Of a stretch of 40,655 bases of DNA, positions 1-9,362 are shown one piece after another; position 1 is the stretch's first letter; the number at the start of each line of letters is the position of its first letter. Source of the DNA: Prevotella sp. UBA6994 (GTDB lineage Bacteria > Bacteroidota > Bacteroidia > Bacteroidales > Bacteroidaceae); NCBI GenBank assembly GCA_002449845.1, contig DJXW01000040.1, forward strand, positions 1-40,655, in the 5' to 3' direction. A program made the position numbers and the translations under genes. The notes beneath the pieces were generated by a model, which saw only the letters and a program-made list of their open reading frames with translations, made no database searches and had not been told where the DNA came from.

Positions 1-2
1 AA

Positions 3-221
3 AGCACACGGAAACGTCACGGAAGAAGAACACAAAAGGCCGTTGCTCAAGTTAATCAGTCTGAGCCTCTTCCTGACGTTTCATTGTCTGCCCACAATCT
101 AATTCCCGCTAAAGAGCCAGCCCGAAGTCTTTCTACGCACCGGGATGAGATGCGTAAAAACATTCGGGCTACATTCGAGAACAGTAACACTTTTATTGCA
201 CAAAATACCGTAGAACTATGA
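3..221 (+). CDS. 3' end of an upstream protein of unknown function (partial)
   Basis: An open frame enters from the left edge and gives 72 residues ending ...FIAQNTVEL before a TGA at 219-221. The stop overlaps the ATG of the next gene in an ATGA arrangement (218-221), which strongly suggests this is the real end of a translated, translationally coupled gene. The visible part is polar, rich in Arg, Lys and Ser, with no membrane segment or motif I recognise. The N-terminus lies outside the window. In Bacteroidetes, operons of this shape often begin with an ECF sigma factor and an anti-sigma-like membrane protein, and this could be the tail of the latter; that is inference only. Confidence 0.55.
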   Translation, partial: STRKRHGRRTQKAVAQVNQSEPLPDVSLSAHNLIPAKEPARSLSTHRDEMRKNIRATFENSNTFIAQNTVEL

Positions 222-1150
222 ACAAGATAAAATTCTTATTATTCGTCGGGGTGGCAACTTGCACTCTCGCAGCCCATGCTCAGCAAAACATTGAGCGCTT
301 GCTTCCGTCCTTTGCCACGCTGGAGAATGTCAAAGTGACTGAATCGATTGACAATGGCGTTTGGTCGCAATACGAAGCTCCATTCTATTCTGTTCTAATA
401 GAGAATGCCCCAATAGAAATGATTCCCACTTGGCTTGTAGATAGTCTTATCACAGCTTTTGAGAAAGAACTTCCTCTCGCCACCGAGAGCGACCGCTATC
501 AGAAGCATAGCGAACAGGGCGACACGCTTTCCTTTACGTTAGCTTACAATGGTACGATCAATCCAGCCGAAAACAAATCCCGTCTGAACGTGATGAACCA
601 TCATTATAGCCAGCGTATCACGGCAGCAGCTGCGCTTGACATTGAAAACAAGACACTTCGTTTCCACTATAATAAGATTGGTAAAGTGAAAGGGCGCATT
701 TGGGCACCAACGGAACATCACCACGGCTCGCTCCTTGACATCTTTCATGAGATTGCCCAAGATGGTCAATCAAAAGTTGTACCTGTGTCATACGACATCA
801 ACGATGGTAATGGCAGCGGTGATTGGGAATACATGAATAGTCACTATGGTTATGTTCGTCGTCATGGAAAACGGATTGAAGTTCCTAAGGACAAAGCTGA
901 CGATTTATTTCAGCGTTTATTTGCTGCTATAATTGAGTCTTCACAAACTCAGGATACCTTTTCCTGCTCACTTACATGCAATGAAGCAAATATAGCATTT
1001 GGAAAGCAGTGGAGCGGAGAAGTTTTCTGCCTGCGTCGGCTGAAAGATGGTCGTGTGTTCATCCTTCATGTCGAGAAACCAGACAAGCCATGCGACTTAG
1101 CTATTCCACATAACTGGCATGAGGTTGATAGAATTTCCCGATTGAAATAG
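218..1150 (+). CDS. secreted/periplasmic protein of unknown function
   Basis: The 310-residue product begins with a clear Sec signal peptide (MNKIKFLLFVGVATCTLAAHA, cleavage predicted after AHA near residue 21). The mature part has no transmembrane segment and no motif I can name with confidence. It contains a cluster of His and aromatic residues around residues 165-170 (EHHH) and four Cys in the last 70 residues (FSCSLTC, VFCL, KPCDL), which could form disulfides in the periplasm. It starts inside the stop codon of the preceding gene and is followed after 24 bp by an outer-membrane barrel gene, so it is probably expressed with the two barrels. It may be a periplasmic or surface partner of them. 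Function is unknown. Confidence 0.7.
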   Translation: MNKIKFLLFVGVATCTLAAHAQQNIERLLPSFATLENVKVTESIDNGVWSQYEAPFYSVLIENAPIEMIPTWLVDSLITAFEKELPLATESDRYQKHSEQGDTLSFTLAYNGTINPAENKSRLNVMNHHYSQRITAAAALDIENKTLRFHYNKIGKVKGRIWAPTEHHHGSLLDIFHEIAQDGQSKVVPVSYDINDGNGSGDWEYMNSHYGYVRRHGKRIEVPKDKADDLFQRLFAAIIESSQTQDTFSCSLTCNEANIAFGKQWSGEVFCLRRLKDGRVFILHVEKPDKPCDLAIPHNWHEVDRISRLK

Positions 1151-1174
1151 TACACATTTAATCACACCCCATTT

Positions 1175-4063
1175 ATGAATATAAAAGTATTCGTACTGGC
1201 CGCTTTGGTCAGTATAAGCCTGAACTATGCCCAAGCGCAAGAGAGCATCCAGCTTAAAGGACGTATCATAGACTCAAAGACCCGGAAGGACTTGCCTGGT
1301 GCAACAATCCAACTGATGACAACGGACAGCATCGTAATCGACCAACAGACCCCAAGCCACCATTGGGTGAGAAATGGGCAAGAAGGTTACAGCGCAGACT
1401 TCTCGTTCACAGTGCCGAAGCAAAATGCAACGTACATTCTCCGTGCCAGTTATCTTGGCTACAAGACCGCCTGTGTGGACTATACCATCGGCGACATCAA
1501 GCGGCGCGAGTTCTCACGAGACGTGCCACCTATCGCTCTGCGCGAAGAATCCAAGGTGCTGCAAGAAGTGTCGGTAACAGCCTCGAAGGTGAAATTCTAC
1601 AACCGTGGCGACACCATTGTCTATAATGCTGATGCTTTCGTGCTGGCCGAGGGGTCTATGCTTGACGCGCTGGTGCGACAGATGCCGGGCGTGGAAATCA
1701 AAAGTGACGGACGTATCTACCACAACGGGCAGTTTGTGGAGAGCCTACTGTTGAACGGCAAGGACTTCTTCAAGGGCGATAACAGCGTGATGCTTGACAA
1801 TTTGCCATCATACACCGTGAAGCAGGTGGAGGTCTATGACAAATACGGCAAGATGAGCGACTTCCTGGGCGAGCGGCGCGAGAGTGACAAGCGTTATGTA
1901 ATGGACGTAAAACTGAAAAAGGAGTACAGCATTGGCACGCTGGCAAACATCGAAGGTGGCTACGGTACTGATGAGCGTTGGCTGCTCCGTCTCTTTGCCA
2001 TGCGCTACACCGACCACTCACGACTGGCTTTCTATGGCAATGCCAACAACCTAAACGACCGTCGAAAGCCCGGGCAGGATAACAATTGGACACCCGATCA
2101 GATGGGACAAGGTGAAAGCCGCGAACAGCAAGCGGGCATCGACTACACCATCAACGACCGCAACGGACGCTTCGAGGTAAACGGCAACGTGCAAGTGAGC
2201 CACAGCGACCAAGACCTGACCACCGACCAAGACCGCGTGAACTTCTTGCCGCAGGGCGACACCTACGAATACTTGCGCTCCGCGGCCCGCAACAAGGACT
2301 TTAATCTGCGCACCTCGCACAACATCGACCTGACGCGCAAGAAGGTCTATCTGCACTTCGAGCCTTCATTCAGCTACAGCCACTACGACCACAGCGGCTC
2401 GTCGGTCAGCGCAGCCTTCTCGGCTATGCAACACGACATGAGCCGCAGTCTGCTTGACAATCTATATTCGCTCGATGCGCAGGATACCATCCGCCGTGCC
2501 CTCATCAACCGCTACAGCAAAGAGACGCTCAACAAGGGGTATAGCCTGAACGGAGGGCTGACAGCACAAAGCACCATCAAGTTCAAGAGCAGCAGTGACT
2601 ACCTCAACCTGACGGCAAGCATTACAGGAGGCAGCAAGAAATATGACTACTTCAACCGCTACGCCATCCGCTACGGAGCGGACGGGCTTTCCTCAAACGC
2701 GGCCAATCAGTATTTCAAGAATCATCCCGACCGTCAGCTGGGCTACCGTGCCTTTGCCACTTACCATTTCCGCATGAGCCAGACCACCGAGTTCTCCATC
2801 GGCTACGGCTACGAACATCAGCACCATGAGCGTAATTCGTCGCTCTACCTGCTCGATACGCTCTCCACTTCGACCATTGGCGTGCTGCCTTCCGTTGCAG
2901 AGTATGAAAGCCAGATTGACCGCCGCAACAGTTATGCCAGCACCTACGACGAGGGGACACACAACATTATTCCTGCCATAGAGTGGACGAAGCAATATGA
3001 GAAAGGAAAACTATATTTCATGGCCCGCATTTTCTTTCAGCCCACCCGCCAGCGGCTCGACTATGAGCGTGGCGACGTTGATACCACCATCGTGCGCAAC
3101 TCCGTAAAATGGGCTTTGCCCTACTGGATTCTGAACTGGACGAGCAAGGACTACTCCATCTCTTCCCAACTGGTGTTCAACGTACAGAGTCAGACGCCCG
3201 ACCTCGTGAACATGGTCAACGTCATAGACGACATCGACCCGCTCAACATCCGCCTTGGCAATCCCAACTTGCACAATCAGCAGACCTACGAATTGAAAGG
3301 GCTCATCCGCAAGAGCAACCGCCAGCGACAGACCACGAAATCGCTTCGGCTGGAGTATAGCCACACGGCAAATGCTCTCGCCATGGGCTACAGCTACGAT
3401 GCTGCCACGGGCATACGCACCTACCGCGCCGACAACGTGGACGGCAACTGGATGACTGCTGCCACCGTAGGTTACGAGACACCGCTCGACAAGAAACGTC
3501 GCCTGACGCTCTCAACGAACACCCGTGCCGAATACCGCAACAGCGTCGACCTCATCGGCGAGAGCGCAACAGGCAGTAATTTCGCCCCTGTGGAGTGCGC
3601 CGTCCACACTACCCACCTTGGCGAAGACCTCCGCCTAAACTATAAGGTTGGCAGTTCCTCGACCGTCGGAGTGAAAGGTAACTTTGCATGGTACAACACC
3701 AATAGCGACCGCACCGACTTCAGCCGCATCAACGCCTTTAACTTCAACTACGGAGCCATTGCCATCCTCCAACTGCCTTGGCATCTCCAGTTGGCCACCG
3801 ACCTCACCATGTTCAGCCGTCGCGGCTACGAGGGTAGCAGCATAAACACCGACAACCTCATCTGGAATGCACGCCTGTCGTACACCATGCTCAAAGGCCG
3901 CCTCACATGGATGCTCGACGGCTTCGACCTCCTTGGCCAACTCGACAATGTCACCCGCGTTGTCAATGCCCAGGGGCGTATCGAGACTTATACGAATGTC
4001 TTGCCTCGCTATGCACTCTTGCATGTAGTTTATAGGTTCAACAAACTGCCGAAGAAGAAATAA
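1175..4063 (+). CDS. outer-membrane beta-barrel protein, TonB-dependent-receptor-like (copy 1)
   Basis: The 962-residue product has a signal peptide ending near AQAQE (about residue 22). A carboxypeptidase-regulatory-like Ig fold follows (about 24-120: LKGRIIDSKTRKDLPGATIQL). Next is a plug-like region (about 130-225: GDTIVYNADAF, then LLNGKDFF and LDNLPSYTVKQVEVYDKYG), then a long barrel rich in alternating aromatic strands ending in YALLHVVYRFNKLPKKK. This matches the Bacteroidetes outer-membrane beta-barrel family (OMP_b-brl_3) related to SusC-type receptors. No SusD-like lipoprotein lies beside it, so a classical Sus glycan importer is not supported. It is 24 bp after the secreted-protein gene and is followed by a close paralogue. 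The ligand is unknown. Codon usage is clearly more GC-rich than in the 26-35 kb region. Confidence 0.85.
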   Translation: MNIKVFVLAALVSISLNYAQAQESIQLKGRIIDSKTRKDLPGATIQLMTTDSIVIDQQTPSHHWVRNGQEGYSADFSFTVPKQNATYILRASYLGYKTACVDYTIGDIKRREFSRDVPPIALREESKVLQEVSVTASKVKFYNRGDTIVYNADAFVLAEGSMLDALVRQMPGVEIKSDGRIYHNGQFVESLLLNGKDFFKGDNSVMLDNLPSYTVKQVEVYDKYGKMSDFLGERRESDKRYVMDVKLKKEYSIGTLANIEGGYGTDERWLLRLFAMRYTDHSRLAFYGNANNLNDRRKPGQDNNWTPDQMGQGESREQQAGIDYTINDRNGRFEVNGNVQVSHSDQDLTTDQDRVNFLPQGDTYEYLRSAARNKDFNLRTSHNIDLTRKKVYLHFEPSFSYSHYDHSGSSVSAAFSAMQHDMSRSLLDNLYSLDAQDTIRRALINRYSKETLNKGYSLNGGLTAQSTIKFKSSSDYLNLTASITGGSKKYDYFNRYAIRYGADGLSSNAANQYFKNHPDRQLGYRAFATYHFRMSQTTEFSIGYGYEHQHHERNSSLYLLDTLSTSTIGVLPSVAEYESQIDRRNSYASTYDEGTHNIIPAIEWTKQYEKGKLYFMARIFFQPTRQRLDYERGDVDTTIVRNSVKWALPYWILNWTSKDYSISSQLVFNVQSQTPDLVNMVNVIDDIDPLNIRLGNPNLHNQQTYELKGLIRKSNRQRQTTKSLRLEYSHTANALAMGYSYDAATGIRTYRADNVDGNWMTAATVGYETPLDKKRRLTLSTNTRAEYRNSVDLIGESATGSNFAPVECAVHTTHLGEDLRLNYKVGSSSTVGVKGNFAWYNTNSDRTDFSRINAFNFNYGAIAILQLPWHLQLATDLTMFSRRGYEGSSINTDNLIWNARLSYTMLKGRLTWMLDGFDLLGQLDNVTRVVNAQGRIETYTNVLPRYALLHVVYRFNKLPKKK

Positions 4064-4144
4064 CACGCCAGCTTCTATGCGTGTGCCTACCCGCTTAGGG
4101 CAAGTCAAATCACATATCTTTTATTTCAAAAACAATCAAAGAGC

Positions 4145-7054
4145 ATGAGAAAAAAACTCATCACAATAATCCTCGCACTTGCCGCCATGACGGCAGAAGC
4201 GCAAGAGACAAAACAACCACGCGACTCCGTTAGAGTCATCGGAAGAGTGGCCAATATGCTTACGAGTCAACCCGTGTTCGACGTCGAATGTGAACTGATG
4301 TGGGCAGCCGACAGTTCGCTCGTTGATACGCTCCGCACGGTCACGGGTGACAGCAACAACAAGCCCGCCTCGTTTGTCATATTCCACATCAAACGTCCCG
4401 GCCGTTACATCTTGCGTATGCGGAAGGACGGCTATGAAACCGCCGACCAGATGTTCGAAGTAAAGCGTTTCTACAAGGACGAGGAAACCGTGGACCTAAT
4501 TGACAAACTTTTCTATATGCAGAAGGAGCGTAGTGTGTCCCTGAACGAAGTAGTGGTGAAGGCCACGAAGGTGAAGTTCTATGTCAACGGCGACACGCTC
4601 GTTTACAATGCTGATGCTTTCGAGTTGGCCGAAGGCTCTATGCTCGATGCGCTCATCCAGCAACTGCCTGGCGTAGAACTGAAAAGCGGTGGCGACATTG
4701 TAGTGAATGGCAAGCATGTGGACGCCCTGCTGCTGAACGGCAAGGACTTCTTCAATAAAGACCGTCGGCTGATGCTCGATAATCTGCCGTCGTACATGGT
4801 GAAGAAGGTGAAAGCCTACGACCGTAGCAACGAGCAACTGCGCATGGCCGGACTGCCCGACGATGGCAACAAGGAGTTCGTGATGGACGTACAGTTAAAG
4901 AAGGAATACAGCATCGGATGGATTGCCAATGCCGAGGCTGGTGCTGGCACCGATGACCGATGCCTTGGTCGCCTGTTCGCCCTGCGCTTCACGCCGAACT
5001 CGCGCTTATCTTTCTTTGCCAATGCCAACAACGTGAGCGATGACCGCAAGCCCGGTCAGAACAGCAACTGGAGTCCGCTGCGTCAGGCTACTGGCATCCG
5101 CTCCGTCTATGATGCGGGCTTCGACTACAACATCGACGAGAAAGAAGGGCATTGGAGTACGAGCGGCAACGTGCGCACCAGCTACACCGAGGACGACAGC
5201 GAGCAGCACACGTCCAGCGAGGACTTCCTCACGGGCGGCGACACTTACGGACGAGCCTACAACAAGCGACACACCGACAACTTCAAGGTAAGCACCAACC
5301 ACGAGTTCAATCTCTATCGCAGGAACAACGTGCTCAGCTATCTCGGCTTGCGGCCCGACATCAGCTATAGCCGTCAGCACAGCCACGGCGAATCGGCTTC
5401 GGCTGTTTTCGACGAGGATGTGGCCGAACAATGCGGCAAGGCGTGGATTGACAGCATCATGACTCCAAACGCTGGCTCCCTGCTATTGCCCCATGCCCTG
5501 AACAGGAGTATCTCACGTGCCAAGGGCAACGGTCACAGTCTGAACACGGGTCTTGATGCCAATGCCATCTTCCGCATTCCCCACAACAATCGATTCCTCT
5601 TCAACGCCTCCGGCAACATCAGCTATAACGACGAGAAACGCTATGCCTACGACCATTATCAGCTGGACTATCCACGTAGCGGCACTCCTACCGACCGTCG
5701 CAACCGCTATGACCTGAACACCAATCGCAGCCTGAACTACGGCGGCAGCATCGGTGCACGAAGAACCGAAATAGGATGTCTGCAACTCTCTGCCAACTAC
5801 ATTTATTCACATGTCAATAAAGAGACCAACCGCTCGCTATATCTGCTGCATCTGCAGGAGGGCTTTGATGGTGAACTGGGGACGCTTCCATCTGCCAACG
5901 ACCTTTACAAGGCGCTCGACACAAGCAACAGCAACCAGGCCGAGCACACTGACGACATCCACCGGCTCCGTTTCGGCTACGACTACAACAGTTCCCGCCG
6001 CCACTCATGGAATCTGATACGGCAGTTCAGGGGCAATGTCGAAGTCCGCTTCGAGCACAACCAATTAGACTATCAGCGCGGACAACTTGACACGCTTTTC
6101 CACCGCCATACGGCCTTTATCCAGACCGATGGCGACTGGCGAATCTTTACACGTGACCAAAAAAAGGTGTTTGAGGTCAATTTCAATACCCGCATCTCCG
6201 CCCCCGGCATGACCTATCTGCTCAATATCCGTGATGACAGCGACCCTTTGCGCATAGTGCTTAGTAATACCCATCTGAAGAATCCGCAGCGTTATCACCT
6301 TGGCACGTCCTACCGCCGCGTCCTTTCTGGCGAGCGTATGTGGAATGTCTTCGGCTCCGCTAACCTCGCGCCCCGAGCCATCGCTATGGCCACATTCTAC
6401 AACAAGCAGACAGGCGTCCGCACCGTCACACCGCAGAACGTCAACGGCAACTGGGATGCCCACCTTGGCGGAGGCTATAACACCCCGCTTGACCATAGGC
6501 GACTTCTGTCACTCTCTACGAACACCACTTTCGACTACCATCACAGCGTCGACCTCATCAGCACCACCGCCACTGCCCCCGCGCGCAGCATCGTCGGCTC
6601 CTATTATGCCAACGAGACGCTGAGCCTGACCTATCGCCCTAATGCTAAACTGCAAGTCAAGGGCATAGGCAACCTCCATTACCAGCACTCCACCAGCGAA
6701 CGCACGGACTTCGAGACCATCAACGTCCTCGACTTCGACTACGGCCTCACCGCCCAAGTCGAATTGCCGTGGAGCCTCCAACTCGCCACCGACCTCACTA
6801 TGTACTCCCGCCGTGGCTACGCAGACCACACAATGAATACAAACGAATTTGTCTGGAATGCTCGTCTGTCCAAACGTTTCCTTCACGGCAACCTCGTCTG
6901 TATGCTCGACGGTTTCGACCTCCTCGGCAACCTCTCCAACGTCCGCCGCACCATCAACGCCCAAGGCCGCACTGAGACGTGGAACAACGTCACGCCTCGC
7001 TACGCGCTCTTGCATATAGTTTATAGGTTGAACAAGCAGCCAAAAAAGAAATAA
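4145..7054 (+). CDS. outer-membrane beta-barrel protein, TonB-dependent-receptor-like (copy 2)
   Basis: The 969-residue product is a paralogue of the preceding gene with the same domain order: signal peptide (to about residue 20, TAEAQ), regulatory Ig-like fold, plug-like segment with GDTLVYNADAFELAEGSML and LLNGKDFF, and a beta-barrel ending YALLHIVYRLNKQPKKK. The plug and the last 150 residues are the most alike; the middle barrel, where extracellular loops lie, differs more. That is the pattern expected if the pair arose by tandem duplication and then diverged in ligand-facing loops. The 81 bp separating the copies suggests one transcript. The sequence just after this gene resembles the sequence just after copy 1, so the duplication included 3' flanking DNA. 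The ligand is unknown. Confidence 0.85.
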   Translation: MRKKLITIILALAAMTAEAQETKQPRDSVRVIGRVANMLTSQPVFDVECELMWAADSSLVDTLRTVTGDSNNKPASFVIFHIKRPGRYILRMRKDGYETADQMFEVKRFYKDEETVDLIDKLFYMQKERSVSLNEVVVKATKVKFYVNGDTLVYNADAFELAEGSMLDALIQQLPGVELKSGGDIVVNGKHVDALLLNGKDFFNKDRRLMLDNLPSYMVKKVKAYDRSNEQLRMAGLPDDGNKEFVMDVQLKKEYSIGWIANAEAGAGTDDRCLGRLFALRFTPNSRLSFFANANNVSDDRKPGQNSNWSPLRQATGIRSVYDAGFDYNIDEKEGHWSTSGNVRTSYTEDDSEQHTSSEDFLTGGDTYGRAYNKRHTDNFKVSTNHEFNLYRRNNVLSYLGLRPDISYSRQHSHGESASAVFDEDVAEQCGKAWIDSIMTPNAGSLLLPHALNRSISRAKGNGHSLNTGLDANAIFRIPHNNRFLFNASGNISYNDEKRYAYDHYQLDYPRSGTPTDRRNRYDLNTNRSLNYGGSIGARRTEIGCLQLSANYIYSHVNKETNRSLYLLHLQEGFDGELGTLPSANDLYKALDTSNSNQAEHTDDIHRLRFGYDYNSSRRHSWNLIRQFRGNVEVRFEHNQLDYQRGQLDTLFHRHTAFIQTDGDWRIFTRDQKKVFEVNFNTRISAPGMTYLLNIRDDSDPLRIVLSNTHLKNPQRYHLGTSYRRVLSGERMWNVFGSANLAPRAIAMATFYNKQTGVRTVTPQNVNGNWDAHLGGGYNTPLDHRRLLSLSTNTTFDYHHSVDLISTTATAPARSIVGSYYANETLSLTYRPNAKLQVKGIGNLHYQHSTSERTDFETINVLDFDYGLTAQVELPWSLQLATDLTMYSRRGYADHTMNTNEFVWNARLSKRFLHGNLVCMLDGFDLLGNLSNVRRTINAQGRTETWNNVTPRYALLHIVYRLNKQPKKK

Positions 7055-7389
7055 CCTCGCCAGTTTCTATGATTGGTGCTTCCCCGTTTGCTTGTCGCGA
7101 CGAGCGGCGGGGATGTGAGTATTGGGGGCTAAAACGAGGTTTTTGCATCACTATTGTTTATCTGACGCTTTAAACGTCTGGGATTCAAGCAACCCTCCAT
7201 GATGGGCTTCCTCCCATGTGGCTGGAAGAACGAACCACTGTGGCAATAGATATTGTATGCAAACCGAAGGCGGACAAGAATAGAAATGTGGCATCCTTGC
7301 CCATCTTTTGAAAAAAAGAGTCTTTCATTTAAATCTTTTTCGGACTTTTCGAGTCTTTATGTCAGATGCATCTCAAAAACGTAAAGACA
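7055..7389. other. 335-bp intergenic region between barrel operon and sigma factor
   Basis: No convincing gene or tRNA is visible. The first ~45 bp resemble the sequence following copy 1 (4064 onward). A strong GC-rich hairpin occupies 7082-7112. Two copies of GAGTCTTT (7319-7326 and 7351-7358) flank an AT-rich stretch just upstream of the sigma-factor gene. I see no good TAnnTTTG promoter here, so the sigma factor may use an alternative (for example autoregulated) promoter or readthrough from the barrel operon. Confidence 0.5.
7082..7112 (+). terminator. GC-rich hairpin, possible terminator of the barrel operon
   Basis: CCCCG (7082-7086) pairs with CGGGG (7108-7112). Inside, GCTTGT (7090-7095) pairs with ACGAGC (7100-7105) with one G-U pair and a CGCG loop, leaving a 3/2 internal loop. 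It lies 28 bp after the stop of copy 2. There is no U-run after it, so it may be a Rho-associated or mRNA-stabilising structure rather than a classical intrinsic terminator. Confidence 0.4.
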
Positions 7390-7902
7390 ATGAATACAGA
7401 AAACAACATCACAATGAAAGAACTCGCTGAATACTTTCGACAGGAACAACCACATTTATTGAGGTATGCCTGCTACCGCCTTGGTGATGCAGACGATGCG
7501 AAAGATGCGCTGCAAGACGTTTTTCTTAAAATCAGCGCAAAACTTTCTGACGAGAAGAGCGTTGAAGTAAGAGACTGGCGCAACTATATCTTCCGTACAC
7601 TCTCTAACTTGTGTTCCTCACGGCTTACTGCATTGGGAAAACTCAGGACTGTACCCTTGGATGCCCGCCTTGACATTGCAGACATCCCAACGGAAAACAA
7701 CGAAGCAGACTACCAACGTATTGCCCATCTTCTTGCAGAAATCCCAGAAGAACAGGCCGAAGTCATACGTCTTCGAATATATGGCAACAACAGCTTTGCT
7801 GATGTAGCCGAGATTCTTTATTTACCTCTGCCCACGGTGAAATCCCGTTTCCTCAATGGGCTGGAGAAAATCCGTAGGGCTATGAAACAAACAAGTCATT
7901 AA
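7390..7902 (+). CDS. RNA polymerase ECF-type sigma factor
   Basis: A ~170-residue sigma-70 family protein of ECF size. Region 2 is visible as LLRYACYRLGDADDAKDALQDVFLKI and continues RDWRNYIFRTLSNL. Region 4 is visible as EIPEEQAEVIRLRIYG followed by the helix-turn-helix FADVAEILYLPLPTVKSRFLNGLEKIRR. An in-frame ATG exists at 7366, but I prefer the ATG at 7390 (MNTENNITMKEL) because it is preceded by an A-rich stretch and gives the usual ECF length. The next gene, 21 bp downstream, encodes a zinc-finger anti-sigma factor, the standard ECF pairing. Its targets are not visible. The upstream barrel operon is a plausible target by analogy with FecI-like systems, but that is inference. Confidence 0.9.
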   Translation: MNTENNITMKELAEYFRQEQPHLLRYACYRLGDADDAKDALQDVFLKISAKLSDEKSVEVRDWRNYIFRTLSNLCSSRLTALGKLRTVPLDARLDIADIPTENNEADYQRIAHLLAEIPEEQAEVIRLRIYGNNSFADVAEILYLPLPTVKSRFLNGLEKIRRAMKQTSH

Positions 7903-7923
7903 CATTTAACAGTACATTTTATT

Positions 7924-9207
7924 ATGAATTGCAAGGAATTTAAAGATAAAGTGGTTGACCTTTTTGACACCACAATCGATATGCAGACTCAAGCAGAATG
8001 TAAGGCACACATGGATGAGTGCCCCGAGTGTAAAACCTATTATGAAAATTTGGCCAAAACGTTTAATGCACTACAACCACAAGAGATGACAGCAAAGTCA
8101 TCTGTCAGCACCACAGTCCACAAGCGGCACCATCTCTGGCGTTACATTGCTGCAGCCGCCGTGTTCCTCCTGGGATTCTTTATCGGTTGGAGCCACCTTT
8201 TTTCTACGTCTGCTGTGGCCGAAACTCCACGCGGCCAGCTCTTTGAGCAATGGATTAAAAGTGTGCAGAATGTGGGCAGTTTCCAAATGACAGTCTATGC
8301 ACGCACCACGCCTAATGACAACTTTGCCTATTTCGATCCAAAAGCCGACTTCGTGAAAATAGATGTCGGACTACTGAGACAGAATGACAGCGTGTTCTAT
8401 CGTGTAGAGAAACAGAACGGGCGTGCTATCGTATTCGACGGCCAGGACCAGCATATGTGGATACCCAATGCGCTCTACGTAAAAGGACCTCGTGCAGCCA
8501 ATTTCCTTGAAAACTTTGTCAACCTGCTCTATCCCGAGCGTCTGCTGGCTATGCAGAAATCTGCCATCGATTTTTCCAAGAAGAACGAAGTGATACGCAC
8601 AGAAAATGATTCGACCATTACCCTGACATTCAAGGGAACGGGAAAAAACAGTGACCTGCAACAGTTGCTTGAGACAGGAAAGATGGGTGATTATGAGGTG
8701 GAAGTAGAAAATGTATTCACAAAAAACGACGGGCTGCTGCGCTTTGTCAAGCTATGGGTTGTCAATGATGGCCAGAAGACCCTCCTGCTTCATATCGACA
8801 ATACCCAATATAACATTATGATGAGTCGTGCCAATCTCATTCAAATCCCAGACGCTCAATGGACGAATGTAACAGAAATGACAACTCCGACTGCTGGCGA
8901 CAGACTCAGCAAACTGCAAAATGAGACTGCCACACAAGCCGCCCAGCGCATACTCCAAGCCATCATCAGCACCGACAACAGCCAAGCCAGCGAAGCACTT
9001 ATATATTATAAGAGCGTGCTCCCCGCGCTGAGCGAAAACATGAAAAGATGTAAAGTATCTGACTTCAAAGAACGTCGCGACGGCGATTATGTTGGCACTT
9101 ATGTGTTCTACACCTTGACGCATCCTGATGGGAAACAAGAGCAGAAGCACATCGCTATCAGGAACGACAACGAAAAGCATATCTGGATAGCTGATGGCGG
9201 GCTATAG
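7924..9207 (+). CDS. anti-sigma factor with zinc finger, one TM helix and large periplasmic domain
   Basis: The 427-residue product begins with a zf-HC2/ZAS-type motif: Cys3, then His29-x3-Cys33-x2-Cys36 (HMDECPEC). This cytoplasmic domain would bind the sigma factor encoded just upstream. A single transmembrane helix lies at about 73-93 (YIAAAAVFLLGFFIGW). The remaining ~330 residues are predicted periplasmic. Residues ~105-300 look like a LolA/VirK-type beta-rich lipid-binding fold (long antiparallel strands such as FVKIDVGLLRQNDSVFYRVE), but I cannot confirm this. Typical ECF anti-sigma proteins are ~200-350 residues, so the C-terminal part is large and may be the sensor. Its role is inferred to be release of the sigma factor in response to an envelope signal. 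Confidence 0.8.
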   Translation: MNCKEFKDKVVDLFDTTIDMQTQAECKAHMDECPECKTYYENLAKTFNALQPQEMTAKSSVSTTVHKRHHLWRYIAAAAVFLLGFFIGWSHLFSTSAVAETPRGQLFEQWIKSVQNVGSFQMTVYARTTPNDNFAYFDPKADFVKIDVGLLRQNDSVFYRVEKQNGRAIVFDGQDQHMWIPNALYVKGPRAANFLENFVNLLYPERLLAMQKSAIDFSKKNEVIRTENDSTITLTFKGTGKNSDLQQLLETGKMGDYEVEVENVFTKNDGLLRFVKLWVVNDGQKTLLLHIDNTQYNIMMSRANLIQIPDAQWTNVTEMTTPTAGDRLSKLQNETATQAAQRILQAIISTDNSQASEALIYYKSVLPALSENMKRCKVSDFKERRDGDYVGTYVFYTLTHPDGKQEQKHIAIRNDNEKHIWIADGGL

Positions 9208-9362
9208 TTAATGGCACCAGTATCATTGAGTGATTAATATTAGTGATGAGTGTTGAGTGATAAGTGTTTAGTGATGAGTGATGAATAGCAATGGTTGCTT
9301 GCTTCTCCATCACAAAAGGCATATCTCTCACTTCTCACCACTCATCATTCACCTCTCACATC
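9208..9362. repeat. low-complexity inverted-repeat spacer between convergent genes
   Basis: The + strand reads as degenerate GTGATGAGTG-type repeats at 9243-9285, then as CTCAC/CTCATC-type repeats at 9325-9360. TGATGAGTGTTGAG (9244-9257) pairs with CTCACCACTCATCA (9334-9347) with one mismatch, so the spacer can fold into a long irregular hairpin between the two convergent genes. A similar phrase (catatctctcac-y-tctcacc) recurs at 34321-34339. No gene is visible. Confidence 0.55.

Noticed and set aside
3635..4108. Antisense open frames in the barrel genes (also 6065-6496 and 6509-7015)
   Set aside because: They are shadows caused by GC-rich codon usage of the sense genes. Their mutual similarity only reflects the paralogy of the two barrels.
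1175..7054. SusC/SusD-type polysaccharide utilisation locus
   Set aside because: The barrels are receptor-like, but there is no SusD-like lipoprotein, glycoside hydrolase or hybrid two-component regulator nearby.
7055..7389. tRNA or small RNA gene in the GC-rich spacer
   Set aside because: No cloverleaf or T-loop signature is present. Only one hairpin is convincing.
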